From Bosea sp. Tri-49 (GTDB lineage: Bacteria > Pseudomonadota > Alphaproteobacteria > Rhizobiales > Beijerinckiaceae), in assembly GCF_003952665.1 (NCBI RefSeq), contig NZ_CP017946.1, forward strand, positions 744,001 to 808,000: DNA of 64,000 nucleotides, written 5' to 3'. Below the pieces are notes generated by a model. It had not been told where the DNA came from, did not search any database, and saw only the letters and a list, made by a program, of their open reading frames with translations. Of the stretch, positions 49,979 to 58,748 are shown in pieces (position 1 is the first letter of the stretch; every line of letters starts with the position of its first letter). The position numbers were made by a program, and so were the translations under genes.

Positions 49979-50788
49979 ATGTTCTTCGCCCTCTCAAAGA
50001 TCCTCTGGTTCCTGGCTTCGCCGGTGAACCTCGCCATTGGCGGGCTGGTGCTGGCGAGCCTGCTCGCCTTCACGCGCTTCTCCGGGCCGGGGCGCTGGCT
50101 CGGGCTCATCTGCGTGTTCGTGCTCGGCCTGCTCGCCTTCAGTCCGTTGCCGCGGATCGTCGTCAGGCCGCTGGAGGATCGCTTCCCGCAGCAGGCGGTG
50201 AACTCTGGCAAGGTCGACGGCATCATCGTGCTCGGCGGCGCGATCGGTGTGGCGCGCGAGGACATCGTGCTCAACAACGCCGCGGCGCGAATGACCAAGG
50301 CGGTCGAGCTTGCCCGCGCCCATCCCGCGGCGAAGCTGGTCTTTACCGGCGGCGGCGCCAATCTGCTCTCGCCGGTGGTCCGGACCGAGGCCGATGGGGC
50401 GCGCCTGCTGTTCCTCGGGCTTGGCCTGCCGGAAAACCGCCTCGTCCTCGAGGACAAGTCGCGCAACACCGTCGAGAACGCAGTATTCACCCGCCGACTG
50501 GTCGATCCCAAGCCCGGCGAGCGCTGGCTGCTGGTGACCTCAGCCTGGCACATGCCCCGCGCCATGGGCGTGTTCCGCAAAGCGGGTTTCCAGGTCGAGG
50601 CCTTTCCGGTCGATTTCCTCTCGGCCGGCACGCCGGCCGATTATGTCCGGCCGTATCGCAAGGCGGCGCGCGGGCTCGACATCGCCGACGACGCCTTCAA
50701 GGAATGGGCCGGGCTCGTCGCCTATTATCTTGCCGGCTATACGGACGCGCTGTTTCCAGGGCCGGCGCAGGCGGCGACGCGGCGCTAG
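49979..50788 (+). CDS. YdcF/ElyC-family membrane protein (DUF218)
   Basis: This 269-aa protein has two N-terminal membrane helices (about residues 5-30 and 38-58) and a DUF218 domain with DGIIVLGGAI, LVFTGGG, RNTVENAVFTRRLV and LLVTSAWHMPRAMG. ElyC relatives act in cell-envelope maintenance (peptidoglycan or enterobacterial antigen lipid carrier metabolism). Its last 4 bases overlap the 3' end of the convergent glycosyltransferase. Confidence 0.88.
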   Translation: MFFALSKILWFLASPVNLAIGGLVLASLLAFTRFSGPGRWLGLICVFVLGLLAFSPLPRIVVRPLEDRFPQQAVNSGKVDGIIVLGGAIGVAREDIVLNNAAARMTKAVELARAHPAAKLVFTGGGANLLSPVVRTEADGARLLFLGLGLPENRLVLEDKSRNTVENAVFTRRLVDPKPGERWLLVTSAWHMPRAMGVFRKAGFQVEAFPVDFLSAGTPADYVRPYRKAARGLDIADDAFKEWAGLVAYYLAGYTDALFPGPAQAATRR

Positions 50789-52017
50789 GACAGCGGCCTG
50801 TCCCGGCCGATCGCGTCGAGGACCAGTCTCGCGGCCACCTCGGCTCCATCGCTACGCGTCGCGCGAGCCACACTGGCCGCTTCCGCTCTCGTCTCGGGCG
50901 CCAGCGCTATAGCCAACGCCGCGGACAGCGATTCGAATGTCGGCGTCGGACCGTCATGTGCTGCGCCAATGCCCAGCTTCGCCACCCGGCCGGCCCAGAA
51001 GGGCTGGTCGACGATCTGCGGGACGATCACCTGCGGCGCGCCCGCTCGTGTCGCCGCTGTCGTCGTGCCGGCGCCGCCATGGTGCATGACGGCTGCCATC
51101 CGCGGGAACAGCGCCTGCTGGTTGACGTCGCCGACGACGAAGCAATCCTCACCATCGTCGATCGGCGCCAGCTCGGCCCAGCCCCGCAACAGCACTGCGC
51201 GATGTCCTTGCGCGCGAACCACCGCAAGCGCCACCCGGGCGGCATCCCTCGCCGCATCCATGGCCATGCTGCCGAAGCCGACATAGATCGGTGGAATGCC
51301 GGCCGCGATGAAAGCCGCCAGTTCTGCCGGAAGCGGGCGGGCGTCCGGCAGGATCCAGGCGCCGGTCTGGGCGGCGTCGCAGAGTTCCGTCGGTTGCCAG
51401 GGCCACAGGACCTGGTCGGACGCCAGCAACGGCCGGTCGGTGAAGAGGTGATCGCGGATATTCGCCACCTCCGGCAAGCCGATTGCCGCGCGCTGGCCAT
51501 TGATCGCCCCGCCGAACAGGGCGTTCATCACCGCGATGTTCAAATCCCACAAGACGCGATTGTCGGTCACCTCCTGGGGGAGCGGATGGCCGGGATAGGG
51601 ATAAGGCCGATGATGGTCCGACGGCAGGAACAGCGGGCAGAAGCTCGCGTGCAGATATGGAATCCCCTGTATCTCCGCTACGCATTGCGCCGCGCCCGCC
51701 GACGGCATGAGGCCGGTCGCGACGATCGCATCGCAGCCCGTGGCGGCCGCGCCGATCGCTTCATATTGCGCAGCGACCATCCGGGCCGCGAATGTGGGAA
51801 GATCGATAGGCGATCGCTTTGCCGAGTCGATCCATTGGCGAACCGGCGTGAAGGCTGGCGCCAGCGGCACGCAGGCCCGTTCGAGCAGCTCGACAAATTC
51901 CCCATCGGGCGGGGCGGATACCACCGCCTCGACGCCGAGCGCCTGCAGTTGCACGGCCAGCGCCGCCATGGGCTCGACATCGCCGCGCGAGCCGTAAGTC
52001 GATAACAGGACACGCAT
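50785..52017 (-). CDS. Glycosyltransferase, UDP-glucosyltransferase-like (GT1, YjiC type)
   Basis: This 410-aa enzyme has a GT-B fold: N-terminal MRVLLSTYGSRGDVEPM and the C-terminal nucleotide-sugar motif GDVNQQALFPRMAAVMHHGG followed by GAGTTTAATRAG. Family members glycosylate lipids, sterols or secondary metabolites. No biosynthetic neighbours identify the acceptor. The start is ATG at 52017. Confidence 0.88.
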   Translation of the reverse strand: MRVLLSTYGSRGDVEPMAALAVQLQALGVEAVVSAPPDGEFVELLERACVPLAPAFTPVRQWIDSAKRSPIDLPTFAARMVAAQYEAIGAAATGCDAIVATGLMPSAGAAQCVAEIQGIPYLHASFCPLFLPSDHHRPYPYPGHPLPQEVTDNRVLWDLNIAVMNALFGGAINGQRAAIGLPEVANIRDHLFTDRPLLASDQVLWPWQPTELCDAAQTGAWILPDARPLPAELAAFIAAGIPPIYVGFGSMAMDAARDAARVALAVVRAQGHRAVLLRGWAELAPIDDGEDCFVVGDVNQQALFPRMAAVMHHGGAGTTTAATRAGAPQVIVPQIVDQPFWAGRVAKLGIGAAHDGPTPTFESLSAALAIALAPETRAEAASVARATRSDGAEVAARLVLDAIGRDRPLS

Positions 52018-52077
52018 TTTGCTACTCCCTTTGGCCTAGGGTTCAGGCCGAGGGCAGTGTTGCTAGGACATGGAGGG

Positions 52078-52094
52078 GGGCTTGCCGCAAGCCC
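52078..52094 (+). other. Perfect hairpin in the 52.0-52.3 kb gap
   Basis: GGGCTTG (52078-52084), loop CCG, CAAGCCC (52088-52094). It lies just upstream of the orphan terminator and would be part of any small RNA made here. Confidence 0.5.
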
Positions 52095-52121
52095 GGGGGT
52101 GCGTTAGACGATGATAGTGGC

Positions 52122-52154
52122 AAGAGGCCGGGGCGTTCCCGTGCCTCTTTTTTT
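52122..52154 (+). terminator. Orphan intrinsic terminator, possible end of a small RNA
   Basis: AAGAGGC (52122-52128) pairs with GCCTCTT (52143-52149), with an inner GGG/CCC stem, followed by a run of seven T (52148-52154). It points along the + strand, yet both neighbouring genes are on the - strand. It therefore ends either a small RNA or a transcript running antisense to the glycosyltransferase. Confidence 0.75.
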
Positions 52155-52298
52155 GTAGCTGAAGCCGCTCCTTGCGAGCTGGCAGCGCAGCCGCCGACAA
52201 TCTCCTCGATCACTCCAGGCAGCATGAAACGGGCGCAGGCCATCGCTGTCCGCAGATCGTCGTCGCGGCCCCGAGCCAGCTTCTCGCTGTCGGGCGGC

Positions 52299-52580
52299 CT
52301 AGTCCTGGCTGGTCTCGTTCTGTCCAGGCAGGCGCAGGCGATACACGCCGCGAAAATCGTCGGGATCGACCGGGCGGCCCTTGCGGGTGATCACCAGCCT
52401 GCCGTCCTTCATGAGTTGCACCGCGACCCGGCGGATCGGCTGCATCAGCGGCCCCCAGCCATCGGGGTGGTCGCCGCCGATGGTGCGGGCGATGTCCATC
52501 GGCGAGGTCGTCCGGTCACCGCGCTCGGTGGTGAGGCGCAGGATCGTCTCGGCAAGCTCGTCATCTGTCGGTGTGGTCAT
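52299..52580 (-). CDS. DUF3253-family small protein
   Basis: This 93-aa cytoplasmic protein matches the DUF3253 pattern: an N-terminal helix (LAETILRLTTERGDRTTSP), a DIARTIGG segment, W-x-PLMQPIRRVAVQLMKDG and a VITRKGRPVDP ending. It resembles a winged-helix fold, but no function is known. It is followed upstream on the same strand by the DUF599 gene. Confidence 0.75.
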   Translation of the reverse strand: MTTPTDDELAETILRLTTERGDRTTSPMDIARTIGGDHPDGWGPLMQPIRRVAVQLMKDGRLVITRKGRPVDPDDFRGVYRLRLPGQNETSQD

Positions 52581-52610
52581 GCCGCTTGCTGAGCGCAGCG
52601 ACGGGGTTCG

Positions 52611-53306
52611 TCAAGCGCTACGGCGTCCCGCGCCGACGGCGGCGGCCGAATCTGAGGCGAACTGCCGGCGCCACATCACTGTCAGCACGGCTGCGGTGGC
52701 GGCCAGGAAAAGCCAGGGCGAGATGAACCAGCCGAGATAGGCCAGCGCGAAGAAGAAGGCGCGCTGGCCGCGGTTGAAGTGCAGTCCGGCGACGATGTTC
52801 ATCGCCACCGCCTCGCGCGCCGCGGCGATCGTCTCCGGCTTGTCGGCTTCCGTATGCGGCGGGATCGCGCCGATCAGGATGGCGCAGTAGTTGAACAGCC
52901 GGTAGCTCCAGCTGAACTTGAAGAAGGCATAGGCGAAGATCACCGCGAGCCCGATCACCTTGATCTCCCAGGCGGCGCGGGTCGTCGTCGTGGCGAAGGG
53001 CAGGTCGGCGAAGATCTGGACGACGCGATCGGCCGATTGCAGCAGCGTCAGCGAGCCGCCGATGGCGATCAGCGAGGTCGAGGCGAAGAAGGCGGTGCCG
53101 TTCTGCAGGCCGTTCATCACCTGCGTGTCGATGATGCGGTTCTCGCGCTTGACCGACTCCATGATCCAGCGCTCGCGGCGCTGGTTCATCAGCGTGTTCA
53201 GGCTGCGCCTGGCGTGCGGGCCGGTCTCGACGGCCAGCAGATAGCCGATCCAGGCGGCGGCGAAGAACGCAATCGCAATGAGGTCGAGCGTTCCGAATCC
53301 AGCCAT
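52611..53306 (-). CDS. DUF599-family membrane protein
   Basis: This 231-aa inner-membrane protein has four hydrophobic helices (near residues 5-25, 72-92, 112-138 and 182-210) and the DUF599 motifs RRERWIMESVKRENRIIDTQ and FKFSWSYRLFNYCAILIGAI. Its function is unknown. It ends 31 bases upstream of the DUF3253 start region, and both are on the - strand. Confidence 0.82.
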   Translation of the reverse strand: MAGFGTLDLIAIAFFAAAWIGYLLAVETGPHARRSLNTLMNQRRERWIMESVKRENRIIDTQVMNGLQNGTAFFASTSLIAIGGSLTLLQSADRVVQIFADLPFATTTTRAAWEIKVIGLAVIFAYAFFKFSWSYRLFNYCAILIGAIPPHTEADKPETIAAAREAVAMNIVAGLHFNRGQRAFFFALAYLGWFISPWLFLAATAAVLTVMWRRQFASDSAAAVGAGRRSA

Positions 53307-53417
53307 GAGCCCCTCCTGGCGGCAGATTGGCGAGGCCAGCGTGCGCCGGCAAGCCTATCGATTGACGCTTGGCCCGGCAGCCGCCACTTTGCCGGCCTCT
53401 TAAGGGAAGGGCCGGCC

Positions 53418-53828
53418 ATGCCGCAGACGATCACCAAGGGCTACAAGGCGCTGCTGGCGGAGGCGGAAGCGGCGGTGAAGACGCTCTCGGTCGAGGAGGC
53501 GAAAGGCCTGGTCGGGCGCGGCGACACCGTCTTCGTCGATCTGCGCGATCCGCGCGAGCTCGAGCGGGAAGGGCGCATGCCCGGCGCCTTCCATTGCCCG
53601 CGTGGCATGCTGGAATTCTGGATCGATCCGGAAAGCCCCTATGCCAAGCCGATCTTCCAGGAGGACAAGCAGTTCGTCTTCTTCTGTGCCGGGGGCTGGC
53701 GCTCGGCGCTCGCCGCCAAGACGGCGCAGGATATGGGGCTGAAGCCGGTTGCGCATGTCGCCGGCGGCTTCGGCGCCTGGAAAAAGGCCGGCGCGCCCTT
53801 CGATGCGCCCGAGCCGAAGCAGGGCTGA
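53418..53828 (+). CDS. Rhodanese-domain sulfurtransferase
   Basis: This 136-aa single-domain protein has the rhodanese DTVFVDLRDPRELEREG motif and active-site Cys90 in FFCAGGWRSALAA. It should transfer sulfane sulfur as a persulfide. The ATG at 53418 has a GGGAAGGGCC ribosome site. A small membrane ORF follows 9 bases after its stop. Confidence 0.88.
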   Translation: MPQTITKGYKALLAEAEAAVKTLSVEEAKGLVGRGDTVFVDLRDPRELEREGRMPGAFHCPRGMLEFWIDPESPYAKPIFQEDKQFVFFCAGGWRSALAAKTAQDMGLKPVAHVAGGFGAWKKAGAPFDAPEPKQG

Positions 53829-53837
53829 GACCGGCGC

Positions 53838-54011
53838 TTGTCCCATATCCTGATTGTTCTGGCGGTCATCGCCTTCCTGTTTCGCAAGCCGCTCGGCCGC
53901 CTGATCGCCAGGCAATTCCCGGACCGGGCGAAACGCCAGCGCGTGCTCGGCACGGTCATCGCGGCGTTCCTGCTGGTGATCGGGGTGAGGCTGCTGGCGT
54001 TGTTCTGGTAA
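53838..54011 (+). CDS. Small two-helix membrane protein
   Basis: A 57-aa frame from TTG 53838 to TAA 54009-54011 follows the rhodanese stop by 9 bases. It encodes two hydrophobic helices (HILIVLAVIAFLF and VLGTVIAAFLLVIGVRLLAL) joined by a basic loop (RKPLGRLIARQFPDRAKRQR). The spacing and composition suggest a real gene cotranscribed with the rhodanese. No family is recognised. Confidence 0.5.
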   Translation: MSHILIVLAVIAFLFRKPLGRLIARQFPDRAKRQRVLGTVIAAFLLVIGVRLLALFW

Positions 54012-54244
54012 TGAGTCTTCCCCCCAACGATCTCGGGCCTGCCCGACATGCGTGGGGAAGAGGTATCTGCACAGCATCCGAATGACGGCAGTTCGACTTA
54101 GGCCGGGGTGCGTTACGGACTTGCGGGCAGTGATCTGCAAATCTTAGAACAAAATGGCAACGTGAAAGCTTCTCCTCCAGCTCCTAGATGGAAGCGGAGT
54201 CCGAGACCGGGCCCGCACACTGTCATCGCTGGATCGTAGGCCAT

Positions 54245-54895
54245 ATGAACCCCCGCCAACTGAACGCCCTTCTCGAGCACCAGGCGAAGAAGCTCCTGGA
54301 TAAGGGATTTCACGAGCTATGTGGCGCGACGGAAGGGAATTTCATCTCGAGAATGGAAGGGCTCGCTTCCTTGCTCGATTCTGCCGGAGAGATTCCGATC
54401 TCGGGCAACGTTCCTCTGTGCGTCGCCTTTCGCCCCGGCTTGGTGAACCTCGAAGCTGCGATGGCGCGGATCGAGGCGAAATCGGCAACTGGCGTCGTAG
54501 AGATGACGCCCCTGTCACCTGACGCCTTTCACGTCATCGACCGAATTCACCTTCCCCGCGGTGAGTTCTATCTCCTGCTCGACATCGATACCGGGCGTGA
54601 TCTCCTGAATGTCAGCCCGGAGGAGTCCCTGGCCATCATCGAGCGGCGCGGCAGAACGCCTTTGACGATGGAGGAGGGGGTCGCTCTCACGACACAACAT
54701 CCGGAATTGCTGACGGACAAAAAGCACTACAACTGCATTCAAATGGCCGGCTCGCGGAAAGCAGGCGATCAGCGAATACCATCGATCTGGTTCAGCAAGG
54801 GGCGACCGCGCCTGGGTTGGTGCTGGGACAGGAACGTTCACACCTGGCTGGGCTCAGCTTCCGCTGCTTTCCGTCTAGGCGAAGCCACAAGGTGA
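54245..54895 (+). CDS. DUF5701-like protein
   Basis: About 216 aa. The C-terminal half has RRGRTPLTMEEGVALTTQHP, GSRKAGDQRIPSIWFSKG and LGWCWDRNVHTWLG, which I associate with DUF5701, a family mostly known from actinobacteria. No function is known. ATG 54245 is preferred; an upstream ATG at 54188 would add 19 residues. The flanking 230 and 430 bases have no genes, and the composition seems less GC-rich than the neighbours, so acquisition by transfer is possible. Confidence 0.6.
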   Translation: MNPRQLNALLEHQAKKLLDKGFHELCGATEGNFISRMEGLASLLDSAGEIPISGNVPLCVAFRPGLVNLEAAMARIEAKSATGVVEMTPLSPDAFHVIDRIHLPRGEFYLLLDIDTGRDLLNVSPEESLAIIERRGRTPLTMEEGVALTTQHPELLTDKKHYNCIQMAGSRKAGDQRIPSIWFSKGRPRLGWCWDRNVHTWLGSASAAFRLGEATR

Positions 54896-55325
54896 GCGTC
54901 CGGCTGGCTGCTTGGAGCAATCCTGCCGTCATCCGTCAGCCTTCGCGTTGCCACCTTCTCCTTCGAGCGGAGAAGGACAGAATGGCACGCGAATCCCATG
55001 CGCGCGTCGCCAAACATCGTGACGGCAATGCGAAGCCCGATCAGTTTTGGCTGCAACCGCCCCATGCATTGAACGCGGCTTGCACAATAAGCGGGCATGC
55101 GGCATGTTGTTCACCTTGGCTCCAACTCAGGAAAGGGAGGGCTGAATGCGTTTCAATACCATCGTCGCTCCCGCCATGCGGACCCGCCACCACTAGGTCG
55201 GTTCCGCACGAGGCCCGCCTCTTCGGCAGCCCGAGCCAAAATTTCCAATCGCGTTTTCTGAAGCGACGGCCCTTGTCGCGTTTCGCCTGAATTTGGAGCC
55301 GGTCTCGTCGGGGCCGGATGCTTTC
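54896..55325. other. Gene-free gap with one repeat
   Basis: No convincing gene is seen in these 430 bases; the open frames present are proline- and serine-rich and unlike real proteins. The gap holds the palindromic repeat at 54929-54984 and no clear promoter. Confidence 0.5.
54929..54984. repeat. Palindromic repeat, family B copy 1
   Basis: CATCCGTCAGCCTTCGCG leads into CCTTCTCC (54954-54961), loop of seven, GGAGAAGG (54969-54976), then ACAGAATGG. The same layout occurs at 60493-60542. Confidence 0.55.
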
Positions 55326-57122
55326 ATGTCTCTTTCTCCCAAGAAGGAACGGCAAGAGCCGTTCCGGGCCGTTCTCGGCTTCACTTTTTCGCATTGGGGC
55401 CGCCAGCGCTGGCGTGTCGCCGGCGTGGTCCTCACCGTGATGGCGGCGACCGCAGCCGACCTGTTCATGCCGCTCTATGCCGGGCGGCTGGTCGATGCGG
55501 TCGCCGGCGACAAGGCGAGCGGACTCGAGGCCGCGCTTGTGGCGCTCGCCATGATGATCGCGCTCGGCGCGGGCACGGTGTTCTTCCGGCACCTGTCCTT
55601 CATCGGCATCACCGCGATGACGTTGCGCACCATGGGCGACGTGGCGCAGGAGGCGTTCGCGCGCCTGCAGCGCTTCTCGACCGACTGGCACGCCAACAAC
55701 TTTGCCGGCTCGACAGTGCGCAAGATCACGCGTGGCATGTGGGCGCTCGACCTGCTCACCGACACGATCGTGATCGCGCTGCTGCCGTCGCTGATCGTGC
55801 TGCTCGGCACGACCATGCTGCTGGCCTGGCACTGGCCGGCGATGGGCGCGGTCGTCTTTGCCGGCGCAGTGATCTACTGCGCCGTGACGATGGTGCTGTC
55901 GCTGCGCTTCGTCGCGCCGGCGGCGACGCTCGCCAACAGCTGGGACACCAGGCTGGGCGGCGCGCTGGCCGACTCGATCTCGTGCAACCCGGTGGTCAAG
56001 GCCTTCGGCGCCGAGGCGCGCGAGGACCAGCGCCTGACCGGCGTCCTGGCAAAGTGGGCCGGGCGGACGCGGCGCACCTGGGTGCGCGGAACCTGGTCGG
56101 GGACCGCGCAGCAGATCGTGCTGCTTGGCTTACGCGCCTCAGTGATCGGCCTGGTGATCTGGCTCTGGGCCAATGGCCAGGCTTCGCCCGGCGACGTCGC
56201 CTTCGTGCTGACCAGCTATGCCGTCGTGCATGGCTATCTGCGCGATGTCGGCCAGCACGTCCACAATCTCCAGCGTTCGGTGAACGACATGGAGGAGATG
56301 GTGGCGATGCACGCGCTGCCCTTCGGCGTGCCGGATCGTCCCGGCTCGACGGCGATGGACGTGACCGCCGGCGAGATCGCCTTCGAGCGGGTGACCTTCC
56401 ACTATGGAGGCCATATCGAGCCGCTCTATCGCGACTTCTCGCTGACGATCAAAGCCGGCGAGAAGGTCGGCCTGGTCGGGCGCTCCGGTTCCGGCAAGAC
56501 GACCTTCGTCAAGCTGGTGCAGCGGCTCTACGACGTCACCGCCGGGCGCATCGCCATCGACGGGCGCGACATCGCCTCGGCGACGCAGACGTCCCTGCGT
56601 GCGCAGATCGCGATCGTGCAGCAGGAGCCGGTGCTGTTCCACCGCTCGCTGGCGGAGAACATCGCCTATGGCCGGCCCGGCGCCAGCATGGCGCAGATCG
56701 AGCAGGCAGCGAAGCTCGCCAACGCGCATGATTTCATCATGCGCCTGCCCAAGGCCTACGGCACGCTCGTCGGCGAGCGCGGCGTCAAGCTTTCGGGTGG
56801 CGAGCGGCAGAGGGTGGCGCTGGCACGCGCCTTCCTGGCTGACGCGCCGATCCTGATCCTGGACGAGGCGACCTCCAGCCTCGATTCGGAATCGGAGGCG
56901 CTGATCCAGGAGGCGATGGAGCGGCTGATGGAAGGCCGCACCACCATCGTCATCGCGCACCGGCTCTCGACGGTGCGCGCCATGGACCGCATCCTGGTCT
57001 TCGACCGCGGCGAGGTCGTGGAAGAAGGCCGGCATGAGACGCTGCTGACCCATGACGGCGGCATCTACCGGGCGCTGTTCGAGAAGCAGGTCAGCGAGCT
57101 CGCCAAGGGGCTGGCTGTCTGA
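55326..57122 (+). CDS. ABC exporter, fused membrane and ATPase domains (MsbA-like)
   Basis: This 598-aa half-transporter has six membrane helices (about residues 30-310) and an ATPase domain with Walker A GRSGSGKT (385-392), signature LSGGERQ (489-495) and Walker B ending at Asp513-Glu514. It should work as a homodimer exporting a lipid, peptide or drug; the substrate is not predictable. ATG 55326 is preferred over a TTG 33 bases upstream. Confidence 0.9.
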   Translation: MSLSPKKERQEPFRAVLGFTFSHWGRQRWRVAGVVLTVMAATAADLFMPLYAGRLVDAVAGDKASGLEAALVALAMMIALGAGTVFFRHLSFIGITAMTLRTMGDVAQEAFARLQRFSTDWHANNFAGSTVRKITRGMWALDLLTDTIVIALLPSLIVLLGTTMLLAWHWPAMGAVVFAGAVIYCAVTMVLSLRFVAPAATLANSWDTRLGGALADSISCNPVVKAFGAEAREDQRLTGVLAKWAGRTRRTWVRGTWSGTAQQIVLLGLRASVIGLVIWLWANGQASPGDVAFVLTSYAVVHGYLRDVGQHVHNLQRSVNDMEEMVAMHALPFGVPDRPGSTAMDVTAGEIAFERVTFHYGGHIEPLYRDFSLTIKAGEKVGLVGRSGSGKTTFVKLVQRLYDVTAGRIAIDGRDIASATQTSLRAQIAIVQQEPVLFHRSLAENIAYGRPGASMAQIEQAAKLANAHDFIMRLPKAYGTLVGERGVKLSGGERQRVALARAFLADAPILILDEATSSLDSESEALIQEAMERLMEGRTTIVIAHRLSTVRAMDRILVFDRGEVVEEGRHETLLTHDGGIYRALFEKQVSELAKGLAV

Positions 57123-57131
57123 GACGACAAA

Positions 57132-57166
57132 GCCTTGCCGCCCCAGCCAGGGCGGCAAGGCGCTTT
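57132..57166 (+). terminator. Intrinsic terminator after the ABC exporter
   Basis: A perfect 12-bp stem (57132-57143 with 57150-57161), six-base loop, then GCTTTT. It starts 9 bases after the stop. Confidence 0.85.
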
Positions 57167-57325
57167 TGCTAGCCGCGATCGCGGGGGATTGGCCCGCGGC
57201 CCCGGTTCAGCTGCCTGATAGCCTGCACGCGATACCCCTGCTTATTCTTATGGATTTATCGCGAAACCCTGCATTCCGCTGCCGAGCGATGGGAGCCTAG
57301 CATCGCAGCCGACAGAGGGGGCTTC

Positions 57326-58255
57326 ATGGATCGTCGTAGTTTCGGTATCGCATTGGCTGCCGCGATGGCTGCGCCGCTGGCGGCGCGGGCGCAATCGGCC
57401 ATTTTCCTCGACTACACGCAGGATGCGCTCGACAGGGCCTATGACCAGCGTGTCTGGGCGCCGAATGCGCAAGAGGTGATCGTCCGCTACGCCAGCGACA
57501 GCGCCGCGGTTCGACAGAAATATCCGCCGAAGACGGAACGCTACGGTCAGAGCGAGGCCGAGACGCTCGATGTCTTCGCGCCGGCCGGCGCCAAGGGTCT
57601 GCCGGTGATGGTGTTCATTCATGGCGGTGCCTGGCGGGCGCTCGGCCGCGAGGACGCCTCGGCGCCAGCGCCGACCTTCGTCGAGAACGGTTGTCTCTAT
57701 GTCGCGCTGAACTTCGCCAACATTCCGGCGGTGCGCCTGCCCGACATGGTGGCGCAGTGCCAGCGGGCGCTGATCTGGCTTCACAAGAACATCGCGCGCT
57801 TCGGCGGCGACCCGCAGCGCATCTTCGTCTCGGGCCATTCCTCCGGCGGGCACCTCTGCGGCGTCATGCTGACCAGCGATTGGTCGGCGCTGGGCGGTCC
57901 GAAAGACCTGATCAAGGGCGGCGTCGCGATGAGCGGCATGTACGAGCTCCATCCGGTGATGCTCTCGGCCCGCAGCTCCTATGTCAGCATCGCGAAAGAC
58001 GAACTCGCAGCGCTCAGCCCGATGCGCCATCTCGACCGGATCGCCTGCAACGTCATCGTCGCCTTCGGCGACAAGGAGAGCCCCGAATTCCAGCGGCAAT
58101 CCAACGAGTTCGCGATGGCGCTCGCCGGGATGGGGCGCCTGGCGCGACGGATCGTGCTGCCAGGGGCCAATCACTTCGTGGTTCCGGAGGACCTCAACGA
58201 CGCGAAGACCGAGCTGTCCCAGGCCGTGCTGGCGATGATGAAGGCGACTAGCTGA
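57326..58255 (+). CDS. Exported alpha/beta hydrolase (esterase/kynurenine-formamidase-like)
   Basis: This 309-aa protein has an N-terminal export signal with a twin-arginine-like DRRSFGIAL motif. The hydrolase core shows the oxyanion HGGAW (99-103), nucleophile Ser172 in GHSSGG, acid Asp249 (FGDKES) and His283 (GANHF). It resembles carboxylesterases of the BD-FAE/HSL-like group; the substrate is unknown. Confidence 0.85.
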   Translation: MDRRSFGIALAAAMAAPLAARAQSAIFLDYTQDALDRAYDQRVWAPNAQEVIVRYASDSAAVRQKYPPKTERYGQSEAETLDVFAPAGAKGLPVMVFIHGGAWRALGREDASAPAPTFVENGCLYVALNFANIPAVRLPDMVAQCQRALIWLHKNIARFGGDPQRIFVSGHSSGGHLCGVMLTSDWSALGGPKDLIKGGVAMSGMYELHPVMLSARSSYVSIAKDELAALSPMRHLDRIACNVIVAFGDKESPEFQRQSNEFAMALAGMGRLARRIVLPGANHFVVPEDLNDAKTELSQAVLAMMKATS

Positions 58256-58267
58256 GGGGCAGGGCGG

Positions 58268-58648
58268 TCAACCGGGCTGGCAGCAGCCGGACAGCAGGCC
58301 GCCCTTGTACCAGACCGAGATCGACATGGGCTTGTCCTCGTCGCTGGCCGTTACCGAGCAGGTCTCGTGGCCAATGACGGCGCTGATGTCGGCTTTCGAC
58401 CCGAAGATGGCGCCGGCGATCAACGTCGTGTTCCGGCTCTGCTGCATGGTGAAGCGGGAGGTCGATGTCTCGCCATCGCCATCCGAGAAGCGGGCTTGGC
58501 CGTCCGCCCCGAGCCTCAGGCTCCAATAAGGCTCGTCACCGCCGCAGGTGAGGGGAGCGGTTGGCGTTTCCGGCGATTGGACCGGAACGGCTTCAGCCAT
58601 CGATACGGCCAGGAACGTCATGATGATCGCGGCCAGGATAGGCTTCAT
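58268..58648 (-). CDS. Small secreted protein with EPYW motif
   Basis: This 126-aa protein has a signal peptide (MKPILAAIIMTFLAVSMAEA) and a CGGDEPYWSLRLGADGQARF motif similar to the G-x-EP-F/Y-W segment of small bacterial envelope proteins (COG3650-like), plus four cysteines. Function unknown. The ATG at 58648 has a GAGCGAGG site; the longer upstream frame is unlikely. Convergent with the esterase, 12 bases apart. Confidence 0.65.
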   Translation of the reverse strand: MKPILAAIIMTFLAVSMAEAVPVQSPETPTAPLTCGGDEPYWSLRLGADGQARFSDGDGETSTSRFTMQQSRNTTLIAGAIFGSKADISAVIGHETCSVTASDEDKPMSISVWYKGGLLSGCCQPG

Positions 58649-58748
58649 CGCGGCCTCGCTCCTGCAAAGACGGGTCGTCGCTGATCGCGAATAATGGCAT
58701 GCGCCGCCACCCCAGGGGGCGCGGCACAAAGCCAGATACTCCTCGTGT

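Noticed and set aside
54817..55290. 157-codon + strand frame after the DUF5701-like gene
   Set aside because: It starts inside that gene in another register, crosses a palindromic repeat and has an unnatural Ser/Arg/Pro-rich composition.
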